The notes beneath the pieces are model-generated. The model made no database searches. It was given only the letters and a program-made list of their open reading frames with translations, and was not told the origin of the DNA. From Rhodothermales bacterium (GTDB lineage Bacteria > Bacteroidota > Rhodothermia > Rhodothermales > VXPQ01), in NCBI GenBank assembly GCA_028283985.1, contig JANQSQ010000521.1, positions 1 to 10,039 of the forward strand: 10,039 nt of DNA, in the 5' to 3' direction. Of this stretch, positions 1 through 6,739 are shown one piece after another. Position 1 is the stretch's first letter, and every line of letters starts with the position of its first letter. The position numbers and the translations under genes are program-made.

Positions 1-233
1 CGGGCCAACTGGTAGTAGACGTGATCTTCGGGGAAGCGGGCCGAGCCGAAAACCGTCACGCAAGGCCCGACAAAATGCAGCTTGCGAAAGCCCCGGAGAA
101 ACTCGAAGAAGATGCGCGCGGCCCGGATCAGTTCGGCCAGCCGCCTGCCCGGTCCGCTCAGGAAAAAGCGTTCCTCCAGCGTGCGTTTTCCGGAGCGCGG
201 CGATCCTGAAGATATGTTCTTTGATGTCTTCAA
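1..233 (-). CDS. LOG/TIGR00730-family Rossmann protein, N-terminal 77 residues (C-terminus outside window)
   Basis: Minus-strand translation gives a basic N-terminal tail, then RTLEERFFLSGP (residues 17-28), a helix rich in I/F/L (about 32-47) and FRKLHFVGPCVTVFGSARF (about 49-67). The VTVFGSARF strand-loop is the N-terminal nucleotide-binding element of LOG/TIGR00730 proteins, which include cytokinin-type nucleotide phosphoribohydrolases. The RFFL...RGFR.LHFVGPCVTVFGSARF pattern matches the longer bacterial subgroup from memory. The catalytic PGGxGTxxE region would lie beyond the window edge. There is no ATG: the frame is open back to a TAA at 249-251, and the only usual start is TTG at 233-231, with no clear Shine-Dalgarno upstream. 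Its GC is much higher than the AT-rich DNA before it, as if the native upstream region had been replaced. The family call is fairly firm; the exact start and physiological substrate are not. Confidence 0.78.
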   Translation of the reverse strand, partial: MKTSKNISSGSPRSGKRTLEERFFLSGPGRRLAELIRAARIFFEFLRGFRKLHFVGPCVTVFGSARFPEDHVYYQLA

Positions 234-240
234 TTGAAGA
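227..240. repeat. 14-bp perfect palindrome at the LOG gene start
   Basis: TCTTCAATTGAAGA equals its own reverse complement. It spans the proposed TTG start of the minus-strand LOG gene at 233-231. It could be an operator site or a chance AT-rich dyad; it has no T-run typical of a terminator. Confidence 0.5.
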
Positions 241-295
241 GATTGATGTTATGAGTAATTCGTGCTGCCACAAGGGGGGAAGAATTTCGTGAATT

Positions 296-400
296 CTATT
301 CTCCCATGCCGTTCATCTGGCGCCGGATATAGTCCGCCAAAAGCGGTATCGCAAAAGCGTATCGGCCATATCCGAATCCAGACTGCGCCACAGTTGACAT
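296..400 (-). CDS. Possible 34-residue small ORF directly after the DUF4020-like gene
   Basis: An ATG at 400-398 starts one base after the TAA (404-402) of the 515-aa gene (TAAAATG), so ribosomes could reinitiate. It encodes MSTVAQSGFGYGRYAFAIPL and continues to QMNGMGE before a TAG at 298-296. It has no own Shine-Dalgarno and no recognisable domain, signal peptide or clear membrane segment. It overlaps the structured repeat at 324-374, so the open frame could be incidental. It may also be the start of a gene broken by a frameshift, because the next frame stays open from 303 downward. Little supports it beyond tight spacing. Confidence 0.2.
   Translation of the reverse strand: MSTVAQSGFGYGRYAFAIPLLADYIRRQMNGMGE
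324..374. repeat. Nested inverted repeat with internal hairpins and a 14-bp direct repeat
   Basis: CGGATAT (324-330) pairs with ATATCCG (368-374). Two smaller hairpins fit inside: CCGC-CAAAA-GCGG (334-346) and CGC-AAAA-GCG (350-359). The interior is also a near-tandem duplication, CAAAAGCGGTATCG (338-351) followed by CAAAAGCGTATCGG (352-365). Folded, it would be a small multi-branched structure just past the stop of the last island gene. There is no T-tract, so a Rho-independent terminator is not obvious. A role in mRNA 3'-end protection or as a recombination end is conjecture. Confidence 0.45.
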
Positions 401-401
401 T

Positions 402-1949
402 TTAGGCCGCGTACCCTTTCAGTTTTTGGTAGCGACGATCATTCTTTATCTCCGGCCTCGCCTGCAAAATGTCTGTTAGACACTGTCCTAATTTATGAAG
501 CGACCATGGCTGATCGCTAATGACATCATCCAGCAAACGCAGTGCCGCATCCGGGAATCTGGTACAGAAATCTCTCTCCTGCAGCCGATGGACAACGTGG
601 TGGGGATACTCAAGCGGCCGGAGCCAATCGTGGATCAAATCCACCGCATCCGGGAATTTCTCTCCAGCGGCGATGCTCATCAATGCAAGTAACTCCGCGA
701 TGCCAGCAGAAACCAGATCAAGCGATTTTGGCCATATGCCTTGCCAGAAAGGCTGGATACGATTGTCCCAGTAGTCCTCGCGTTGCGCACCTGCGCTTTC
801 AAGCGCCTGCGAGAGAGTTCTTGCCGCTTCCTGCAACCCCTCCTCCGGCAGGACATTGAACGCCGACCGAAATTCTACTGCCTCAGCTTTGTCCGTGCAT
901 GCCAGCGCTGCGTAGGTCAGAACCGTGGCATACTGCCGCCTGAACTCACCCAAGTCGTCGTAGTGGCTCGCGGTTTCAAGGAACTGCGGCCTGAAGGCAT
1001 TCAGCAGGGGCCGATAAAGGCGTGGAGACCAGAGGAAGCCTTCCCAGACGATTTGGGCTTCTATGAGATTCTCGGTCCATTGGAAAAGGGGCAACAGATA
1101 CTGCTCGGTCCAGGATCTGTCAACCCGAAATAGCGCAATTGATCTTGACGCCAACACTGCTCTACCGTGACGGAACCGTTCTACCTGCGTATCGCACATT
1201 TGCGTGAAAAGAGGCTCAAGGTGGTCAGGCAGGCGGTCATTGTCGTTCGGCTTGCCCCGGAACCAAAGAGACAACAGCGCTTGGGTAACAAGGCCGACCG
1301 GATGGTTGATCGCTTCAGTGACAGAGCGCCGGATCCGTTCGCCACCTTGAATTATGGTCAGGCCAGAACCAGGTTTAAGGGGTAAATTCAGAATACGCCG
1401 ACACAAATCAAGCAAGATTTCATCATGTCCCTCGCCGGATTTGGACGTAGCGTATAGCCACCATGCCACGCCGTGTGCGATCTCTTCCAAGATGTCATCG
1501 GGCATGGTCGCTACCAGCGGAGCCGCATCTCGCCACGACTGCTGTACCAGACCTTCCTCGCTCCACACCTGCAATGCTTCTCGCCAACGGCTTGGCGGCC
1601 AGATGCCTTGTCGAGCCAAGTCGCAAAGAGCATCAAAACTCAAGGGGAACCGAGTGCGACACGTATCGCGCCAAGTGTCCTCGGACCAATGCCGCTGGGA
1701 CGGAGAATCCTTTAGCCATTGAACCAAGTCGCGCAGCTCGCGAGGCGCAATGTCGATCTCCCAGTCGTCTTCGTAGTCCGGATCTCCGGTTCCGCTAATC
1801 CAGTAGGAAAATTCTTCGCGCCCATCAGGATGCAATTGCCATGACGGGTTCGCTGAGGACAAGGTGTCGAAGCGGCTTCGTGCAGCTTTCCCCAATTGCA
1901 GCCCTGATGCATCCAGTTTCGCCAGACGCAACCACACTGAGTCTTTCAT
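402..1949 (-). CDS. DUF4020-like helical protein, probable partner or split C-terminal half of a DSR1-type defence sirtuin
   Basis: The 515-aa product has no signal peptide or membrane span, is predicted soluble and largely alpha-helical, and is rich in Trp, Leu and Arg. No catalytic motif is evident. Residues about 40-80 contain HPDGREEFSYWISG followed by an acidic stretch. The last ~85 residues (FPDAVDLIHDWLRPL, then RFPDAALRLLDDVI and LTDILQARPEI) resemble, from memory, the DUF4020 region fused to SIR2 in DSR1 antiphage proteins. It lies 21 nt after the SIR2 gene stop in the same frame. Its ATG at 1949-1947 has a good Shine-Dalgarno, GGAGA at 1960-1956, so separate translation is likely. 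In DSR1-type systems the C-terminal part is thought to sense phage and control the NADase. If that holds here, this protein would be the sensor or regulatory subunit of the upstream SIR2 enzyme. The gene is certain; the DUF4020 link is moderate. Confidence 0.85.
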   Translation of the reverse strand: MKDSVWLRLAKLDASGLQLGKAARSRFDTLSSANPSWQLHPDGREEFSYWISGTGDPDYEDDWEIDIAPRELRDLVQWLKDSPSQRHWSEDTWRDTCRTRFPLSFDALCDLARQGIWPPSRWREALQVWSEEGLVQQSWRDAAPLVATMPDDILEEIAHGVAWWLYATSKSGEGHDEILLDLCRRILNLPLKPGSGLTIIQGGERIRRSVTEAINHPVGLVTQALLSLWFRGKPNDNDRLPDHLEPLFTQMCDTQVERFRHGRAVLASRSIALFRVDRSWTEQYLLPLFQWTENLIEAQIVWEGFLWSPRLYRPLLNAFRPQFLETASHYDDLGEFRRQYATVLTYAALACTDKAEAVEFRSAFNVLPEEGLQEAARTLSQALESAGAQREDYWDNRIQPFWQGIWPKSLDLVSAGIAELLALMSIAAGEKFPDAVDLIHDWLRPLEYPHHVVHRLQERDFCTRFPDAALRLLDDVISDQPWSLHKLGQCLTDILQARPEIKNDRRYQKLKGYAA

Positions 1950-1973
1950 TATTTTTCTCCAGCGGTCGGTTCA
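1950..1973 (-). promoter_or_regulatory. In-frame TGA junction and Shine-Dalgarno between SIR2 and DUF4020-like genes
   Basis: On the minus strand the SIR2 gene ends with TGA (1973-1971). Seven sense codons follow in the same frame (Thr-Asp-Arg-Trp-Arg-Lys-Ile), then the ATG of the next gene. GGAGA (1960-1956), six bases before that ATG, is a strong ribosome binding site. The short spacing suggests translational coupling. Because the frame is shared, readthrough of the single TGA would yield one protein of about 1,229 residues. Confidence 0.75.
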
Positions 1974-4091
1974 AGATTTTCTCGATACATGCGGGCGCGG
2001 AGGACCATCCAGAATCGCGGCTTCGAGCGTACCCTGAGATGATGAGGACAGACGATGACCTTGTAGCGCCAAGAGGCGCAGGACTTCGCGTTGTGTTTCC
2101 TCGGACCACAGCCACCAACATGCATCAGACAGTAACCAGTCAGACCATTGAGCCGAATCAATGCATCCATCTTGACTGGCGGCGAAGAAGGCGAGACGCT
2201 TGAACGTAGGATACGGAAGTTCGAACCATCCCTCTGCGATCCGAGTCGCCCTTGCAGGGTCATTTTCCTGAACGACCTGCCAAGCGTCGCGCAAAAGTTC
2301 GATCAGTATCACCCAGTCGTGAAACCCCCGATTCTGCCAGTGGGGTTCGATTGAGGGCAGATTCAAAAACGAACCGTCGTTGCGGTCATCTGCTCCGCCT
2401 AATTCACGCCGGAGATCCAAGGCGTCGAGCAACAATTGCCGAAGATCATCCAATAGCACCGGCAAGGCGGCTCGCCAATGTTCATCGGTCCGGTCGCCAA
2501 TGACTGATCGAACATGGTCAGCGGCAAGCACAAGTTCCCAGTCGACAATCTGTCTCAAGTCCTCGGGTGGATCCGGTTTAGCAAGTTCATCAGGCCATCG
2601 GAACGGCCTCCTCAAGGCAATCATGGGCGAAAGAAATTCGCGCAACTTCATGCGCAGGGATGCAGTCAGGCCGTCGCGTTTCAGGTGATCCACCCACAGG
2701 GAAAGGCCGAAATCGCCTCGAAAAAATTTCACGCGCCCCCTCAACAATAGACGCCAAAGTAGCCGCATCCTTTCGTCAGGAATAGCATTTGGAGAATTCG
2801 CGCGAATCTCGTTCAGCTCGTCGCTTTTGCCTTCGCGGTTCAGGTTGTCAAAATGATCAAGCGCGGATTCGATCGACCGCGCCAATTCATCATGCAATCG
2901 ACTTCCATTTTTCGCCAGCCAGAAAATCAGTTCAGGGTCGTTAAGGTGTCGCGTCAGCCAGTGGGCGATATAACGCATCACGGTGTCCCAATCGCTGTAC
3001 TGAAAGCGATTCTCGGAAAATGCCGTCAACCACTCGATTGGTGGTGCTGGATTGAGCTTCGCGAAACGTTTGGCCGGTAGTCCTGATTTATCCGAAAGCG
3101 CCCAGAGTACGCGCCCTACGAAGTCATCCTGCCGGGTGCTTTCAGAAGGCCGCGCCAACGCATATTTAGCCACAATCTGCTCCTTGCCAAGGACTCCATC
3201 GCGGTGGGTTTCCCCCCAGAGTTTCAATGTCTGATGCAGCGCGGAATGGCCGTTCTTGCCTGGATAAACTTCGTAGAGGATCGGCTCGACCCCTTTGGAC
3301 TTCCATGCGATGGATTGGGTCATTTCCTCACCAGAATCGTAATCTCCCAAGGCATAGGCTTGGGGTGTTGTTTCACCCAACATCCGGTCGGCAGCCAAGG
3401 CATCCATCATGTAGCGCAACACCGGATCGTTGATGCTATACCCGACGAAACACACCACATAGTTGCGAAACAGTTCGCTGACAAAGCGCGCTGCCCATCG
3501 CTCGGTCAGGTAGGCCAAGCCAAAATCGCCGCTGGTAACAACGAGCCTTTGCAGTGCGCTTTCGTCTTCGTCCGGTTTCGAGGGTAACAATCCGTGCAAA
3601 TAGACGAGCCCATTCCAGCGGCTGGCCTTCGGAATGGGAAGTGTCGGTGCGGGAAACGCATGGTGCGTCTGCTTGCTTCGCCTGGCGACATGTTCAAATA
3701 TCCGGTCGAAATTGGTGGTGACGAGTCGGAGCTTTTCATTGCGACCACGGGCCAGCTGGAGTAGCGCCGCGTGGGTATCGGTAGCCCCGCGGCGTCTGAG
3801 TTTGGGTTTCAGAACCTCTGCCAATGCCTTTCGAACGGCGATTCTCTGTCCGGGTATTCGCCGCTCCAGCAAGTCCAAGGTGATATCGAACTGTTCCCGC
3901 TTATAGGCTTCGTCTTCAAGTTGGGTACGGGTTGTGTGCAACCGGCGATAAATCTCGTCCACCAACCCCTTGAAGTCCGGCAATCCTGCGGGATAGGAAA
4001 TGCCCGCTCCACAGAAGAACACTGCGCGGTCCTCTTCGTGCGCCTGTAGCAGAGCATCTGGAATGTCCGGGCCGTTGCTTACGAACTGCAT
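1971..4091 (-). CDS. SIR2-domain antiphage NADase (DSR1-like N-terminal half)
   Basis: The 706-aa product begins with a sirtuin-like Rossmann domain (about residues 15-290). The visible motifs are AVFFCGAGIS with GAG at 28-30, LPDF at 37-40, TTNFD at 125-129, LHG at 165-167 with the likely catalytic His166, and FVGYSIND at 215-222. This set is typical of bacterial defence sirtuins (SIR2/SIR2_2 type), which degrade NAD+ rather than deacetylate proteins; no zinc-binding Cys tetrad is seen. Residues ~300-706 are an Arg/Leu/Trp-rich helical region without a known motif. An in-frame TAG nine bases upstream forces the ATG at 4091-4089; its Shine-Dalgarno is weak. It sits 92 nt after res and 21 nt before the DUF4020-like gene. 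The expected role is abortive infection: NAD+ depletion on sensing phage. SIR2 identity is firm. Assignment to DSR1, rather than another SIR2 system, rests on the neighbour. Confidence 0.92.
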   Translation of the reverse strand: MQFVSNGPDIPDALLQAHEEDRAVFFCGAGISYPAGLPDFKGLVDEIYRRLHTTRTQLEDEAYKREQFDITLDLLERRIPGQRIAVRKALAEVLKPKLRRRGATDTHAALLQLARGRNEKLRLVTTNFDRIFEHVARRSKQTHHAFPAPTLPIPKASRWNGLVYLHGLLPSKPDEDESALQRLVVTSGDFGLAYLTERWAARFVSELFRNYVVCFVGYSINDPVLRYMMDALAADRMLGETTPQAYALGDYDSGEEMTQSIAWKSKGVEPILYEVYPGKNGHSALHQTLKLWGETHRDGVLGKEQIVAKYALARPSESTRQDDFVGRVLWALSDKSGLPAKRFAKLNPAPPIEWLTAFSENRFQYSDWDTVMRYIAHWLTRHLNDPELIFWLAKNGSRLHDELARSIESALDHFDNLNREGKSDELNEIRANSPNAIPDERMRLLWRLLLRGRVKFFRGDFGLSLWVDHLKRDGLTASLRMKLREFLSPMIALRRPFRWPDELAKPDPPEDLRQIVDWELVLAADHVRSVIGDRTDEHWRAALPVLLDDLRQLLLDALDLRRELGGADDRNDGSFLNLPSIEPHWQNRGFHDWVILIELLRDAWQVVQENDPARATRIAEGWFELPYPTFKRLAFFAASQDGCIDSAQWSDWLLSDACWWLWSEETQREVLRLLALQGHRLSSSSQGTLEAAILDGPPRPHVSRKS

Positions 4092-4183
4092 TGAGTGGAT
4101 CTACTTCTTTTCACTGGTCGGGCTATATTAAGAAACGCAGTGTGCCCGTCCTTGTTGACGGACTATCAAGGAAATACTAAACT
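4092..4183. promoter_or_regulatory. Short gap between res and the SIR2 gene with a small hairpin
   Basis: The 92-bp gap is AT-richer than the flanking genes. It has a 5-bp hairpin, CCGTC-CTTGTT-GACGG (4146-4161), without a T-tract. On the SIR2 (minus) strand TTAATATAG lies about 35-45 nt before the ATG and could be a -10 element, but no good -35 sits at the proper distance. The SIR2 pair may have its own weak promoter or be read through from mod-res. Confidence 0.25.
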
Positions 4184-6739
4184 TCACCCCCGAAACAGCA
4201 TCTCGTTTAGCCGCGCCTGCCACTCCTCCTCGTCAACGACTTCAAAGCGCACTACCTTGCTTCGCATTGCAGGAACGAATTGGGCCCAATCTGCCTTGCG
4301 GGCATGGTCGCTACAGATATCGAAGACGGACCGCTTGTATTCAGTGTCTTTCGACCCCTCCAAGTGAACGCCTTTGGTTTCGACCACGAAAACCTGGTGA
4401 AAGTCATCATCCGCTTCGGACTCGTCGTCCCGCAGCGTCACGATGAAATCAGCGTATATCCGACGCGGCTTCCATCCCTGCACATAGTAATCCTTGCGAG
4501 CACGGTTGCGATACCAAAAGAAGAGGCGGGCTTGTTGATCCAGATAGGTCGCCACCTTGCTCTCGAACTGGTTGAGATCATCCTCTGTGGTGACATCGAA
4601 AAGGTTCCGCTGGTAGGGGCTGCCGTCCTCCCGGTTCGCCCGCTTCGCTTGTGGAACCTCAATTTTTTCGGGAAGGCTATTGAAATCGAGATCCTCTGTA
4701 ACGACCAGAAAGCGCATCTCGCCTGACTCCAGGAGACTGCGAAAGACTTCTCGCGACAAGCGGTCGCGTTCCCTCTCAATCTGTCGGCGCAGCGCCTCAA
4801 GGATAAAAACATGATTGGCCTCCACGCGCTCGGACGGATAACGCTCAAGCAGTATCCTGAAAGTACGGCGAGCCAAATCGCACCCTCGCCACGGATTGGG
4901 CACCAGATCCAGCAGATGGCTGGCAGCGAAAAAGTAATCCATGGGGTCGGTATCGCTGCTTGCCCCGGACCCATTCGTTGTTTCAGCCCCGGAAACATCG
5001 AACCCCGGAAGACTTGTGTCATCCGTCAGGTTTGCTCGCAACGCCACATCTCCCTGATTTCCCTCGCCCATTTCCAGATCGCCCAATGGGCTAATGTCGA
5101 TGTCGTCCCAAGGGACCCTTGAGAGGATGTCCGCCTCGTAATGAACCAGACGCCAACCATCCACACCCCGAATCATAAAGACAGGGAGGACCAGATCGCG
5201 CGCTGCTTTCCGGTAATTATCCCGCTGCCGTGTCATCAGTTTCTCCGCTGGCCCGGTCAGACTTTCATTGGAAACTACTCTCCCTTCCAGTCCCTGCAAG
5301 CCCTCCAGCCCGAATCCTTTCTTAACCTCTTTCAACAACTCGTTTGCACGACGACTGAAACAAAAGACGTAGCTCTCGTCAAGCCAGGTCACCTTGGTTT
5401 TCTGCGCATACGGCTGTCGCAAAATACGCCCGACCAACTGCGTGATCCCCGTCCTTGACATGGGGTTGGTGAGGATCGTCAGAATGTAGGCGAACGAACA
5501 ATCCCAACCTTCCTGTAGCGCTTGTTTGGTGATGATGAAACGGATCGAACAGTCACGGGACATCAGACCGCCTATGTCGTCCACCTCCTTGAGATCGTCT
5601 TGCGCGCTGGTCTTGACCGCGATATATTCGGGAGCAATCCCCGGATGCCGAAGGAGATACTCTCGTACATCGTCCGTGTGAACGTATCCGGGCTTGCGCT
5701 GCTCCTTGCCGGTTCTTTCGACCTGGATTACGCAAATGGGCCGGATGTAGCTCCCGGTTTCCGCTTCGTGCCGCTGCGCTTCCACCTCCAGAATCTCGCG
5801 GTGCTCGATCGACGCCAGCAACGTATCCCGCCAGTCGCTGCTTGCCTTGTTAAGAATGTGCAGGTCCAGCTTGATCATCTCTTCGGCGTTGAGTTCCTGA
5901 CCCCGGATCTCGACGAGCACATTGGCGCCCTTGGCTGGCGTGGCCGAAAGCTCCACAATCATGCACGGGTTGAAGCCTTCGAGCGTCGCTTTTGCGTTGG
6001 CGCTGTACGCCTTGTGTCCCTCGTCGAGAATGATCAGGGGCTGTAGAAGACGCACTGTGTTGCCAAGCGAGGTCTTGATGTAGCGGCCCCAAAAGCCTGT
6101 CGTTTGCTCGAAGGTGTCGAGATTGGGACATTCCTCCAGCATTTTGGCGTGCGCAGGAGAATCGTCGTCTGTAGGAAAAAACCGGTCGAAACCCCCGCTG
6201 TCGCGAAACATCCGCAGCGTGTCCTTCGTCTGCCGGTTAGCCGACGGGAGCATGAGCAAAAGGATACAAAGGTTCTCGGCGACATCGTGCGGGCCGAAGG
6301 CCGTGGTTTTCTCAAGTATGAGCGTACGCTGCCCTGACGCCAGATCAATCTGTTGGCGATAAGGGTGGTCACGATCCTTGAGCGCCTTGAGCGTCTGATT
6401 GTATATCTGCGTTGTAGGTACGATCCACAGAACGAGCCCGCGCTGACTCTGCCGGAAATGTACGTTGACAAGGTCAATCACCTTGGTTGCAAGCAACGTC
6501 TTGCCGCCGCCAGTCGGAACCTTGAGACAGAAAACAGGCAAATGGTCGCCGAGCCCGTTGCGACGAGGAATACAGATCCTCCCGGGCACTGTCTTCCTCC
6601 ATGCCCGTTGAACCCAGTCGAAACCCCAATCGGGGTTCTGGCTTCGGGCATCCTCGTCCTCTTTCCTCCACTTTGCGAGATCCTCAAGGAAATCGTGTAC
6701 TGTTTCCAGCGTTCGCTTTTGGTATTCCTTCAGGATCAT
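4184..6739 (-). CDS. res: Type III restriction endonuclease subunit Res (SF2 helicase plus PD-(D/E)XK nuclease)
   Basis: The 851-aa product cuts DNA as a complex with Mod, using ATP to communicate between recognition sites. The N-terminal SF2 motor shows Walker A VPTGGGKT (74-81), Walker B LDEGH (238-242), motif III LSATP (264-268), ALQEGWDC (407-414) and motif VI QLVGRILRQP (434-443). The C-terminus carries a PD-(D/E)XK-type nuclease with ADFIV (Asp764) and VVETKG (Glu787, Lys789). All key residues are present and the length suits the family, so the enzyme looks intact. The ATG (6739-6737) overlaps the mod stop as ATGA, indicating translational coupling that keeps Res dependent on Mod. The recognition sequence is set by Mod and cannot be read from this gene. 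Confidence 0.95.
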   Translation of the reverse strand: MILKEYQKRTLETVHDFLEDLAKWRKEDEDARSQNPDWGFDWVQRAWRKTVPGRICIPRRNGLGDHLPVFCLKVPTGGGKTLLATKVIDLVNVHFRQSQRGLVLWIVPTTQIYNQTLKALKDRDHPYRQQIDLASGQRTLILEKTTAFGPHDVAENLCILLLMLPSANRQTKDTLRMFRDSGGFDRFFPTDDDSPAHAKMLEECPNLDTFEQTTGFWGRYIKTSLGNTVRLLQPLIILDEGHKAYSANAKATLEGFNPCMIVELSATPAKGANVLVEIRGQELNAEEMIKLDLHILNKASSDWRDTLLASIEHREILEVEAQRHEAETGSYIRPICVIQVERTGKEQRKPGYVHTDDVREYLLRHPGIAPEYIAVKTSAQDDLKEVDDIGGLMSRDCSIRFIITKQALQEGWDCSFAYILTILTNPMSRTGITQLVGRILRQPYAQKTKVTWLDESYVFCFSRRANELLKEVKKGFGLEGLQGLEGRVVSNESLTGPAEKLMTRQRDNYRKAARDLVLPVFMIRGVDGWRLVHYEADILSRVPWDDIDISPLGDLEMGEGNQGDVALRANLTDDTSLPGFDVSGAETTNGSGASSDTDPMDYFFAASHLLDLVPNPWRGCDLARRTFRILLERYPSERVEANHVFILEALRRQIERERDRLSREVFRSLLESGEMRFLVVTEDLDFNSLPEKIEVPQAKRANREDGSPYQRNLFDVTTEDDLNQFESKVATYLDQQARLFFWYRNRARKDYYVQGWKPRRIYADFIVTLRDDESEADDDFHQVFVVETKGVHLEGSKDTEYKRSVFDICSDHARKADWAQFVPAMRSKVVRFEVVDEEEWQARLNEMLFRG

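Larger units (their letters stand above)
234..401. other. AT-rich intergenic stretch at the left edge of the island
   Basis: This 168-bp stretch separates the end of the DUF4020-like gene from the LOG gene. The part at about 210-300 is clearly AT-richer than the LOG coding DNA. Minus-strand frame 303-205 is open and reads like protein (ENRIHEILPPLWQ and onward), but it has no start and runs into the LOG gene out of frame, with a TGA at 315-313. It may be the remnant of a decayed gene. No tRNA, integrase or clear intrinsic terminator is visible. Confidence 0.4.

Noticed and set aside
4146..4161. Intrinsic terminator between res and the SIR2 gene
   Set aside because: The stem is only 5 bp and no T-tract follows on the minus strand.
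4438..5022. 194-codon minus-strand ORF inside res
   Set aside because: It lies in an alternative frame of res, whose own frame continues through to the nuclease motif. Composition is rich in Arg, Ser and Trp without a domain.
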